Under the pieces are notes generated by a model, which ran no database searches, was not told the DNA's origin, and saw only the letters and a list, made by a program, of their open reading frames with translations. Shown here one piece after another: positions 41,506 to 50,031 of a stretch of DNA of 64,000 nucleotides (positions are counted from its first letter, which is position 1; each line of letters starts with the position of its first letter). Made by a program: the position numbers and the translations under genes. Source of the stretch: Roseibium suaedae (GTDB lineage Bacteria > Pseudomonadota > Alphaproteobacteria > Rhizobiales > Stappiaceae); assembly GCF_900142725.1 (NCBI RefSeq), contig NZ_FRBW01000002.1:1020710-1084709 (forward strand). Reading direction: 5' to 3'.

Positions 41506-42428
41506 GCACGGCGTCCCTTGCCTTGCACGAAACTCCAGACGGCAATTGCAACAGCGGGAGCCGCAGCCCCCGCCAGGCACAGCGTTCCATAGAGCAGGCT
41601 GGCGGAGACGCCTTGGGCAGCAGTCAATCCGAAGAGAGGCCACAGCGCCGCAGCGGCGGCCTCACGCGTCCCCCATCCGCCAACACTGACCGGCAGCACC
41701 ATGGACAGAAGGCAAAGGGGCACGGCGGTGACAACAGCCAGCACCGGCAAGGGGGCACCAACCGCCTCCGAAGCCAGAAGAAATGTCAAAGCATAAGAGG
41801 CCACGATCAGTGCGCTCAGCCCAAACTGGATCAGAAATGCCCCCTTGCGCCAGAACACTTCCGCAAGCTCATGTGCAACAGATTGGTAGCGTGGCAGCAG
41901 GACCCATCGGAAACCCGCCGCAGCAAGCAGCGCCAGCAACACGGCGACAGACCAGAAACCGGCCAGCAGCGGTCGGAACTCCTGCGGAAACCGGTCGGCA
42001 AGAAACAATGGCCACGCAATCAGTCCGCTTCCCGCCAGAAGGAAAAACGCCAGCTGCCCCGAGGCCCGCTCGAGGAGCACGGCAGACGCAGGCCGCTTCC
42101 AGCCTCCCGGCTGGCTTGTCCGAACACGATAGGCACGCAGTGCATCGCCCGCCATGCCACCGGGGAGAACGAGATTGAGCGCGGAACTGACATAATATTC
42201 GCCCAGCGCCCGCCTGAACGGAAGGTCCTGTCCCAGCCGCGCCGCAGTAAAGCGCCAACGCAAGGCTGACAGCCAGATCTGCGTCTGAACGAGAAACAAG
42301 CCCCAGGCCAAATGACCGGAAGAAACATGCGTGAAGCTTGCCCAAATGCCCTCAGGACCGGCCAGAACCAGGACCAGAACGAGGATGGCACCGCAGAAAA
42401 CAACCGACAGGAGGCTGAGGATAGGCAA
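41502..42428 (-). CDS. UPF0104 / LPG-synthase-type membrane protein
   Basis: 308-residue membrane protein with about seven to eight helices, resembling the flippase-like domain of lysylphosphatidylglycerol synthases (UPF0104). Marks include SALRWRFTAARLGQDLPF, EYYVSSALNLVLPGGMAGDALRAYR and VLPVSVGGWGTREAAAAALW. No synthase domain is attached, so it may act as a lipid translocase or regulator. Convergent with the CDP-alcohol phosphatidyltransferase gene (4-bp overlap) and divergent from the sulfatase-like gene (51 bp). Confidence 0.85.
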   Translation of the reverse strand: MPILSLLSVVFCGAILVLVLVLAGPEGIWASFTHVSSGHLAWGLFLVQTQIWLSALRWRFTAARLGQDLPFRRALGEYYVSSALNLVLPGGMAGDALRAYRVRTSQPGGWKRPASAVLLERASGQLAFFLLAGSGLIAWPLFLADRFPQEFRPLLAGFWSVAVLLALLAAAGFRWVLLPRYQSVAHELAEVFWRKGAFLIQFGLSALIVASYALTFLLASEAVGAPLPVLAVVTAVPLCLLSMVLPVSVGGWGTREAAAAALWPLFGLTAAQGVSASLLYGTLCLAGAAAPAVAIAVWSFVQGKGRRA

Positions 42429-42479
42429 GTCAAGCGCTTTCGTTTAGCTTGGCCGCCCTACCAGAAACCAAGGCGGAAG

Positions 42480-44150
42480 ATGCCTGTCATGACGCGGAAA
42501 TCCGGCAGCGGCAAGAGAGATCAAGAGCAGAGTTTGCTCCGGGCGCTCCTTTCAGCGGTCCTGTTCTGCGCCTGCGCACTCGTCATCCTGTCCCTGCCTG
42601 ATTATCCCGCCGGCCTTTCAGGCCCATGGTTTCTGCGGCTGCCTCTGGAAGTGCCGCTTGCTGCCCTGGCCTTGCTGCTTTTACCGCAGAAGACGGCAAA
42701 ACCTCTGGCCGTCCTGGTAAGCCTGCTCCTTCTGGCACTTCTGTTGCTGAAACTGGCAGATCTCGGAGTTCAGACCGCCTTTCAACGACCGTTCAACCTC
42801 TATCTTGACGTTACATTGGTGAAGAATGGCTGGCTGTTCCTCTCGGCCACCTTCGGCCTCTTCAAGATAGCCGTTGCCCTGATGCTGGCCCTTTCAGCCT
42901 GCGCAGGCGTTGCATTCCTGATCTGGCGCACCCAATCCGGCCTGATACGGGCGCGAGGCCGGCAAAGGACCATTCTTCTTGCAGGATTTGCACTTGCCAC
43001 AGCAGTGATTGGCGGACTGGCCCTGCTCCCCCCCCAAAGCCAGCTGCCCGTCACAGGAACGCTTCAAGCCGCGCAGGGAATTGGAAAACGCGTGGCGGGC
43101 ATCGTCCAGTCCGCGCGGGATCTTCAGGCTTTCGAAGCGGAATTAAGCACGGCCCCCGCCCTTCCAAATCCGGGGCTTTTTGAGGCCATCAAAGGGCGGG
43201 ACGTCGTCCTCGTCTTCATTGAATCCTATGGCCGCAGCGCCATTGAGAACCCCGGCTTCCGGCCCTTGATTGCCCCCCGGCTGGTGAACATCGAGCAAAC
43301 GTTGACCGACGCCGGGTTTTCTTCCGCAAGCCTCTGGTCCGGCTCGCCAACCGTTGCCGGGCTCAGCTGGCTCGCCCATGGAACACTGCTCTCCGGCCTC
43401 TGGGTGGACAATCAGGCGCGCTATGACCGGCTGATGGCAAGCCAGTGGCCAAGTCTGAACCGGCTTTTTTCCGGTGCCGGCTGGCGGACAAGTGCCATCA
43501 TGCCCGCCATCACGATGGATTGGCCCGAGCAGACCTACTTCGGCTACGACCAGACCTTGCAGGCAAAGGATCTCGACTATCAGGGCAAGCCCTACAACTG
43601 GGTCACCATGCCCGATCAATATACGCTGACGGCCTTCGACCGGCTGTCGCGCAACGTGGAAGATCCGCAGAACCGTCCCCTGATGGCCGAAATTGCCCTC
43701 ATTTCCAGCCACGCTCCCTGGACACCTGTTGCCCGTCTCATTGACTGGAAAGATGTGGGAGACGGAACCATCTTCAATGACCAGGCCACGTCCGGCGAAA
43801 CACCGGAAGCCGTCTGGTCGGATCAGAAGAAGATCCAGAACCATTACATCCGCACGATCAACTACTCCCTGGAGACGCTGGGCAGCTATGTCAGCCACTT
43901 CGGCGAGAATGCGATATTCGTCATCCTCGGCGATCATCAACCAGCAGACATCGTGACCGGGCCAGACGCAACGCGGGACGTTCCGGTCCATGTCATCAGC
44001 AAGGACAAGGCGCTGATCCGACGCCTTGAAGACCGGGACTTCACCTCCGGGATGCTTCCCAACAGCGAGACCGGGCAAATTCGGATGGACCGCTTGCGGG
44101 AAACGCTGATCGAGGCCTTCAGCGCAAGTCCATCTCCCGCTGAGAAATAG
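42480..44150 (+). CDS. Sulfatase-like membrane hydrolase/transferase (LTA synthase type)
   Basis: 556-residue protein with an N-terminal block of four to five membrane helices (about residues 20-180) and a periplasmic alkaline-phosphatase-fold domain. Catalytic features are VVLVFIESYGRSAIE (metal site), AGLSWLAHGTLLSG (likely nucleophile region) and FVILGDHQPAD (metal site). The layout matches lipoteichoic-acid-synthase-like phosphoglycerol or phosphoethanolamine transferases. ATG at 42480 has AAGGCGG just upstream; ATG at 42489 is also possible. Together with the phosphatidyltransferase and UPF0104 genes it points to decoration of an envelope glycan or glycolipid. Confidence 0.85.
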   Translation: MPVMTRKSGSGKRDQEQSLLRALLSAVLFCACALVILSLPDYPAGLSGPWFLRLPLEVPLAALALLLLPQKTAKPLAVLVSLLLLALLLLKLADLGVQTAFQRPFNLYLDVTLVKNGWLFLSATFGLFKIAVALMLALSACAGVAFLIWRTQSGLIRARGRQRTILLAGFALATAVIGGLALLPPQSQLPVTGTLQAAQGIGKRVAGIVQSARDLQAFEAELSTAPALPNPGLFEAIKGRDVVLVFIESYGRSAIENPGFRPLIAPRLVNIEQTLTDAGFSSASLWSGSPTVAGLSWLAHGTLLSGLWVDNQARYDRLMASQWPSLNRLFSGAGWRTSAIMPAITMDWPEQTYFGYDQTLQAKDLDYQGKPYNWVTMPDQYTLTAFDRLSRNVEDPQNRPLMAEIALISSHAPWTPVARLIDWKDVGDGTIFNDQATSGETPEAVWSDQKKIQNHYIRTINYSLETLGSYVSHFGENAIFVILGDHQPADIVTGPDATRDVPVHVISKDKALIRRLEDRDFTSGMLPNSETGQIRMDRLRETLIEAFSASPSPAEK

Positions 44151-44371
44151 CTGATTTCCAGCGGTCAAGCGCCTCCCCACCGCCAGTCAAGCTCCCGCAA
44201 AGGCAGCAAAAACCCTCAGCGCGCCCTAAACCATATAAATAAAGTATACATTCAAAAATGCTTGATAGTTTTACCTAATACAAACAGAAAAACATGCTTA
44301 ACGCATTATTAAATCTGTAAATTTACATTTTAACCAAGAAAAGGAAGTCCCATCGCAGCCTAGGTTTTGAC

Positions 44372-45904
44372 ATGCGCCATACGAACAGAACTGTCCATTA
44401 CGGGTTGCTCCTAGCGCTGACTGCCGCACTTGGCGGCTGCAAGACCACACAGGCTCCTCCGCCGGAAATCGCGCTGCCTTCTGCCTACACGAAGTCCGGC
44501 AAGCAGATGGCCGATGAGGATATCGTCTACAAGACCTGGTGGTCTTCCTTCAAAGATCCGCAGCTTGACGGGTTGATGAAACAGGGGCTGCAGGAAAACC
44601 TGACCCTCCGCCAGGCCGTTGCCCGTCTGGAAGCAGCCCATTACGGCGTGATTGCTGCAGGCGCCGGTGGGCGTCCCTCTGTCACCACCCAGGGCGACCT
44701 GTTCGGCCGCATCGACAAGGTTGGCAATTCCTACCGCAAGGGTGGACGCGGCAGCGGCAATCTCGAATTCAGCTGGGATCTCGATCTTTTCGGCCAGCAT
44801 CGCCAGGCCAAGGAAGGCGCGCGCCAGCGCTATCTGGCCGCCGCCGCCAATGTTCGCGCCGTCCGTCTCGCCTTCCAGGCAGATCTGGTCTCCAGCTACA
44901 TCGACTACCAGTATTTCCAGCGCTCACTGCAAATCATGCGGTCGAACCTGGATTCCTATAACCAGACCTTCACCCTGACCAGCGACATGCGGGACGAAGG
45001 CATTGCGACCAACCTGGACGTCGCACAGGCCAAGGCATTGGTGGATTCGGCACGTGCTGAACTGCCCGCCATGGAAAAGGGGCTGCAGCAGGCGGCCAAC
45101 CACATTGCGACCTTGCTTGGACTCAGTGCGACGGAATTCTCAAGCCGCAAGCCGAAGTCCCGCCGCCAGCCTCAGCCTGGCTCACTCAAGGGCATCGGCG
45201 TTCCGGCAGATCTCCTGCGCTACCGCCCGGATATCCGGCGTGAAGAGTTCCTTCTCGCCTCTGCCGCCTCGGAAGTCGGGGTCGCGGAAGCCCAGCTTTA
45301 TCCAGCCCTGTCCCTCATCGGCACCATTGACGTTGCCCGTCTGATCAGCGCCGGGGCGACCGCATCCGTTGCCACCTGGTCCTTCGGCCCCTCCATCATT
45401 GCAACCATCCTTGATGGCGGCCGCTTGCGCGCCAATGTCGACATTGCCAAGGCGGACAGCCGGGCTCAGTACCTTGCCTGGAGACAAACGGTTCTGACGG
45501 CTGTCGAGGAAGTCGAGAACGCCCTTATCTCGGTCAACCGGGATGAGCAGGAAATGAAGGCCTACCGACAGATGGCAGCCTCCTATGAGGAAACGCGGGC
45601 CCTCGCCCTCGAAAGCTTCAAGGGCGGAACGGGTATCATCCTGGATGTTCTGGCCGCAGAGCGTTCACTTGGTCAGGCACGCCTTGCCCTGGCAGAAAGC
45701 CAGAGAAACCTTGCCAAGGGCTATGTTTCCCTGCAGGTGGCCATTGGGGCAGGGTCTGCCGTGACCGAACGTCTGCCAATCAATGATTCCCTGAAGCAGC
45801 AGAAGATCCGCCCCGTTCCAGTGCCGGTTCTTTCCGGTTCGGGATCTGCGCCGGTCACTCACAAAGCGACCGGCGCGCCCCTTCGTCTCAACCGCGCCTC
45901 ATGA
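44372..45904 (+). CDS. NodT/TolC-like outer-membrane factor lipoprotein
   Basis: 510-residue outer-membrane channel. The signal sequence ends with a lipobox (AALGGC, Cys at about residue 24), so it is a lipoprotein of the RND/NodT-type OMF group. Two OMF repeats are visible: DLMKQGLQENLTLRQAVARL-like helices early and LLRYRPDIRREEFLLASAAS with VGVAEAQLYPALSLIGT later. It has its own AT-rich promoter region upstream (about 44216-44370). It faces the type I secretion operon (its stop overlaps the hybrid kinase stop by 6 bp), and is the only outer-membrane channel seen here, so it is the likely partner of the HlyD and ABC proteins. Confidence 0.88.
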   Translation: MRHTNRTVHYGLLLALTAALGGCKTTQAPPPEIALPSAYTKSGKQMADEDIVYKTWWSSFKDPQLDGLMKQGLQENLTLRQAVARLEAAHYGVIAAGAGGRPSVTTQGDLFGRIDKVGNSYRKGGRGSGNLEFSWDLDLFGQHRQAKEGARQRYLAAAANVRAVRLAFQADLVSSYIDYQYFQRSLQIMRSNLDSYNQTFTLTSDMRDEGIATNLDVAQAKALVDSARAELPAMEKGLQQAANHIATLLGLSATEFSSRKPKSRRQPQPGSLKGIGVPADLLRYRPDIRREEFLLASAASEVGVAEAQLYPALSLIGTIDVARLISAGATASVATWSFGPSIIATILDGGRLRANVDIAKADSRAQYLAWRQTVLTAVEEVENALISVNRDEQEMKAYRQMAASYEETRALALESFKGGTGIILDVLAAERSLGQARLALAESQRNLAKGYVSLQVAIGAGSAVTERLPINDSLKQQKIRPVPVPVLSGSGSAPVTHKATGAPLRLNRAS

Positions 45905-48900
45905 GGCTCTGGCCAGCTGACTAGCCTCTTCCGCAGGTGACTTCATGGCCAGATCAATCTGGCGAAGGGTCGCTGCGAAGGCTTGATCCATCTTTGCCAG
46001 CAAGGGCAATAGATCGGCGGTGTTGGAAACCTTGCCAGTCCGCAGACGCTCTTCCATGGCGGCCGACAAGGTCGCCAGCCCCACGGCCCCGACGATCTTG
46101 CTGGAACTCTTGATCGTGTGGGCGGGAAGAACGCCTTCATCTCCCTTCCCGCTCTCCAGAGCCATACGCAGGTTCTTGAGATAGGCAGCTGTGTCCGACC
46201 GGTACAGGGACAAGAGCGTGTCGAACTTCTTCATCGCCTGACGGGTACGGTTGAATTCGCCCATATCCATCAGGGGAACCTTGCCCTTGGCCGGGGCCGG
46301 GGCCGGGGCCGGGGCCGGGGCCGGAGAAGATACCGTCGTAGAAGCTGCGGGCTTCACGGTTTCCATCCTCAGAACCGGTTGCTGGTGCTCAGCCACTTCC
46401 TGAGGTTCATCGTCCGGATAGACCGCCGTCTGTGCATTGAGGATTTGATCCGCACGCTCCAGAGTTTCCTGCGGAACCTCGATCTGTCTAGGCTCAGGCG
46501 GCATTGCGGCCTCCTCGCCAGCTACCAGCGCCGGTGCTCCATCTGCCAACCGCTCGGGTGTGAATGTCGGCCGCGGGGTCTTTGGAATGAAATTGAACCG
46601 ATAACGCGGATCAGCCTTCAGACGCTCCAGAAGGTCATAAATAATCTGAAGTTTCAGAGGCTTAGAGACAAAGTCATCCATACCCGCATCGAGACATTTC
46701 TCCCGGTCCCCCTTCAGGGCGTTCGCGGTCAAGGCGACGATGGGGCAGGAAGCCGTTTTGCCGAGATTCATCAATTCGCGGATTTCGGCAGTTGCCTGAT
46801 AGCCATCCATGCCAGGCATTTGGCAATCCATCAGGATCAGGTCATAGGATTTCAGTTTGGCCTTGCTGACCGCCTTGGCGCCACTTTCGACAGAATCGAT
46901 GATGAAACCCATCTCAGCGAACAGCTCTTCCACAACCATCAAGTTCACCTGATTGTCATCGACCGCCAGCAAACGGCAGCCGTTGAACTCCATGGCTTCG
47001 CCGCCCACTTCCTCTTCGTCATCAACAACCTTAGCTTCGTCCAGGAAGCCGTTGCGGAATTCATCGACAAATTCCGCGGCCTGCGCGGTCAGGAAGGGCT
47101 TAATCAAGGCCCGGTCGAAGTTGAGGTAGCTCTTGTTGAGCTGCCGCTCGCCCATAATGATGCCGCCAACCGTATGACCAGTCTTTGTCTTGTAACGCTG
47201 CCACTGCATCACGGCTTCTTCGATATCCACCCCTTCTTCAAAGAAGACCGCAGCGAATTCCCCGTTCCGCTCAGCGTCGAAGACAAGGTGATCGACGAGT
47301 TCTTCGGAATAATCGAATCCGATCACCGAGGCGCCAAGCTGATTGAAGCGTGTGGTCAACAGACGCAGATGTGTCGGTGTGGTGCCAACAACGGCCACGC
47401 GCGCTCCCGAGAGATCAGGCATGTCCTGGAACGAAACCTCCGTAACCGGCAAGCAAACCGTGAAGGTTGACCCAGTGCCACGTGAGCTGTCCGCCGTGAT
47501 GCTCCCGCCCATGGCCAGGCTCAACTCGCGGCAGATCGACAGGCCAAGACCCGTTCCTCCAAACCGTCTGGACATTCCTGCATTTGCCTGGGAGAAGCGA
47601 TTGAACAAGAGGCTGATTTCCTCCGGCCCGATACCGATGCCAGTATCGCTTACCTTGATCACCAAAACGCCCTTTTCGGGATCAGCCTCATCTGCTTCAA
47701 AGCGGACTGAAACGACGACTTCGCCCTTGGGTGTGAACTTGATGGCATTGGAGACCAGGTTGCCGATGATCTGGCGCAGGCGCATCGGATCCATGGTGCC
47801 ATACTCAGGAACACTCAGATCGACGTCGATGAGCAGGCCGATCTGCTTCTTGCGGGCACTGGCATGAAAGAACGTGACGGTTTCCAGCAATTGCGAAGGT
47901 AAATTGCTGCGAACCGGATCAATGACCAGCTGCCGGTGCTCCAGCTTCGACATGTCGAGAATATCGTTGAGAATGCTCAGAAGCAGAGAGCCGGATGACT
48001 TGATCTGTTCCACATAGCGCTTTTGTGCCGGATTGAGCTGGGTCCGGCCAAAGGCTTCGGCAATCCCCAGAACACCATTGAGTGGCGTCCGGATTTCGTG
48101 GCTCATATTGGCGAGGAAATCTGACTTCGCCTCATTCGCCCGGTTGGCAAATTCAACGGCCTGCGCCAATTCACGCTGTGCCTGGCGGCCGCGCTTGGCA
48201 AACACACCGATCAGGGCAAAGGCAATGACCATCATGGCGACCAGACCAAGCGAGAAATAGGTCAATCCAGTGGTGTCCGTGAATTTTTCTTCCAGTTCGA
48301 TAGTCACAACAAGATCACGGGAAATCTCTGCCTGCGCATAGTAGTTGTCAGCATTCATCAGGGAAGACAACCAGTCGTGCACATGAGGCATCTCAAGCTT
48401 GTAGGCCTTGCCATCCAGAGCATATCGCATTTCCAGAACATCGTTCAGCTCGAGCATATTCGTGGCATCGCGAAACAGGTCTTCGAGGTTGAAAATAGCG
48501 TAAGAGACCACCACTCCCTGCTTCTGGTTGGTCAGACGCAGCCCGTTATCCTGCTGAACGGGCATGGCTTGCGCCAAAATCAAATCGTATTTGGAGATGG
48601 TCGGGAAAAGACTGCGGTATCTTTCCGGACTAAAGGCCGTTATCAAGCCCGGACGCAACAGCAAGAAGTAAGTCATCTTCTCAAGCTGCTGATCCTCCAG
48701 AACCATGAGCGATTTCTTGACATAAAAGGACTCGTGCCGGGTCTCTTCTCCCATGGTGATGAAACCCATTTCCCGCAGATAAACCGAACCACGGGTTGCT
48801 TGGGTCAACTTTTGCTGAATCAAATCCCCCTGCCCCGCTGCGGTAAAACTGGCCAAATCCTTGATGCGAACGAAGATTGCATCCACCTCGCTCTGGATTG

Positions 48901-49078
48901 AACGGGCGAGCCACTGGCTTTCGCCTGCCGCTCTCTCAGAATGCTGTTCCATCGCATCATGGAAATACCAAACGATCAGGCCAGCAGTCAGGACGCAAAA
49001 AATGACAGCTAAAATACGGTGCAGTCCGGAGAAAAGAGAAGACCAGATTCTGGTCAGGGTATTTGCGACAGCTACCAT
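45899..49078 (-). CDS. Hybrid sensor histidine kinase with HPt domain
   Basis: 1059-residue membrane phosphorelay protein. Two membrane helices (about 15-37 and 272-292) flank a periplasmic sensor region. Then follow the HisKA domain (FLANMSHEIRTPLNG), HATPase (N-box GNLVSNAIKFTP, VSDTGIGIGPEE, FGGTGLGLSICREL), a receiver-like domain that lacks the phosphorylatable Asp, a true receiver (LAVDDNQVNL, ILMDCQMPGMDG, ALTANALKGD, VSKPL), an Ala-Pro linker and a C-terminal HPt domain (HTIKSSSKIVGA). It overlaps the receiver-HATPase gene by 7 bp and closes the secretion operon, suggesting that it senses secretion or surface state. Confidence 0.92.
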   Translation of the reverse strand: MVAVANTLTRIWSSLFSGLHRILAVIFCVLTAGLIVWYFHDAMEQHSERAAGESQWLARSIQSEVDAIFVRIKDLASFTAAGQGDLIQQKLTQATRGSVYLREMGFITMGEETRHESFYVKKSLMVLEDQQLEKMTYFLLLRPGLITAFSPERYRSLFPTISKYDLILAQAMPVQQDNGLRLTNQKQGVVVSYAIFNLEDLFRDATNMLELNDVLEMRYALDGKAYKLEMPHVHDWLSSLMNADNYYAQAEISRDLVVTIELEEKFTDTTGLTYFSLGLVAMMVIAFALIGVFAKRGRQAQRELAQAVEFANRANEAKSDFLANMSHEIRTPLNGVLGIAEAFGRTQLNPAQKRYVEQIKSSGSLLLSILNDILDMSKLEHRQLVIDPVRSNLPSQLLETVTFFHASARKKQIGLLIDVDLSVPEYGTMDPMRLRQIIGNLVSNAIKFTPKGEVVVSVRFEADEADPEKGVLVIKVSDTGIGIGPEEISLLFNRFSQANAGMSRRFGGTGLGLSICRELSLAMGGSITADSSRGTGSTFTVCLPVTEVSFQDMPDLSGARVAVVGTTPTHLRLLTTRFNQLGASVIGFDYSEELVDHLVFDAERNGEFAAVFFEEGVDIEEAVMQWQRYKTKTGHTVGGIIMGERQLNKSYLNFDRALIKPFLTAQAAEFVDEFRNGFLDEAKVVDDEEEVGGEAMEFNGCRLLAVDDNQVNLMVVEELFAEMGFIIDSVESGAKAVSKAKLKSYDLILMDCQMPGMDGYQATAEIRELMNLGKTASCPIVALTANALKGDREKCLDAGMDDFVSKPLKLQIIYDLLERLKADPRYRFNFIPKTPRPTFTPERLADGAPALVAGEEAAMPPEPRQIEVPQETLERADQILNAQTAVYPDDEPQEVAEHQQPVLRMETVKPAASTTVSSPAPAPAPAPAPAKGKVPLMDMGEFNRTRQAMKKFDTLLSLYRSDTAAYLKNLRMALESGKGDEGVLPAHTIKSSSKIVGAVGLATLSAAMEERLRTGKVSNTADLLPLLAKMDQAFAATLRQIDLAMKSPAEEASQLARAS
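46289..46324. repeat. Six copies of GGCCGG inside the hybrid kinase gene
   Basis: Six perfect tandem hexamers encode the Ala-Pro linker between receiver and HPt domains. Gain or loss of a unit stays in frame and changes linker length by two residues, so this is a slippage-prone tuning site. Confidence 0.8.
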
Positions 49079-50028
49079 TTGAGCGGCCTTTCCTGCCGGA
49101 TTGCAGCCGTTACTTCATTTCCGGCCTGATTGTAGACGAGTTTGTCGAAGATGAAGGCATTCGCACGGGCGATCCCGCGGCCACACTTGAGCGCAGACCG
49201 GGAAGGATCTGCGGCAAGGAACCGCTTCCAGTCAAAGCCGGGACCCGTATCCTTGACGATCAGCACCAGCCCGGCATCTTTCCGCAGGATTGTCGCCTCG
49301 ACACTGCCCTTCGCATAGGCCGGATCACGGCTGCGGGTCGCAAGTGCCCGGTCCCAGGAACCAGCCTCCAGATGGCGGGCCTTTTCCTGCAGTCCAAACC
49401 GGAGAACACCATGCTCAACCGCGTTCTGAACCAGTTCAAAAACGCCCTGCACAATCTTTTCCGGTTCATCATGAAGGCTTGAGAGCAGGCTGCACACCGG
49501 CTCCACCTCGTCTGGCGTGCTGAGCGTCATGCGCAGAACCTGAATGTTCCGGAAGGCACTCTGATGGCTTGCGAGCCGGTCGGAGGCGGACTTCTGGCGC
49601 CGGACCTCCTTCAAAGCAGAGCCGAGAACAGAACGGACCAGAGCTGTCTCCGGCGGCTTGGTCAAATAGTAGAACGCGCCGGCTTCAAGCCCTGCGCTCA
49701 CATCTGCGGGCTCTGTCGCCCCGGTCAGCAGAACCACCGGAACATTGGAGGTCGATGGGTCGTTCTTGAGACGCCGGGTCAACGCCAGCCCATCCATGAC
49801 AGGCATCATGCGGTCAGTCACCACGATGCTGTAACGGTCCGGATGCTCGCGCATCATGGCGTAAGCTTCAGCACCATTGACGGCCGTATCGACGATGAAC
49901 CCCAGATCCTCGATTTCGGACTGAATGACCGTCAGGGACATCCGGTCATCATCGACCAGAAGAACTCTTTCTCCCTGGCCGATGGCCAGGGAAGACGATT
50001 GCGCAATGGGTTTGGTCATGACAGTCAT
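49072..50028 (-). CDS. Response regulator fused to an HATPase domain
   Basis: 318-residue protein. The receiver (about 22-140) has acidic pocket VLLVDDDRMS, phospho-Asp in VVTDRMMPVMDG and Lys in YLTKPP. The second half is a GHKL ATPase: FELVQNAVEHGVL (N-box), IVKDTGPGFDW (G1) and KCGRGIARANAFIF (G2), with no phospho-accepting His domain. This receiver-plus-ATPase build resembles RsbW-like or adaptor kinases rather than a DNA-binding regulator. ATG at 50028 has GGGGAG 9 nt upstream, within the end of the HlyD gene. It is in the operon with HlyD and the hybrid kinase, so it may be its phosphorelay partner. Confidence 0.85.
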   Translation of the reverse strand: MTVMTKPIAQSSSLAIGQGERVLLVDDDRMSLTVIQSEIEDLGFIVDTAVNGAEAYAMMREHPDRYSIVVTDRMMPVMDGLALTRRLKNDPSTSNVPVVLLTGATEPADVSAGLEAGAFYYLTKPPETALVRSVLGSALKEVRRQKSASDRLASHQSAFRNIQVLRMTLSTPDEVEPVCSLLSSLHDEPEKIVQGVFELVQNAVEHGVLRFGLQEKARHLEAGSWDRALATRSRDPAYAKGSVEATILRKDAGLVLIVKDTGPGFDWKRFLAADPSRSALKCGRGIARANAFIFDKLVYNQAGNEVTAAIRQERPLKW

Positions 50029-50031
50029 CAA

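Noticed and set aside
44216..44371. AT-rich stretch before the outer-membrane factor as a sign of foreign DNA
   Set aside because: It is short, ends at a gene with ordinary composition, and fits a normal promoter region.
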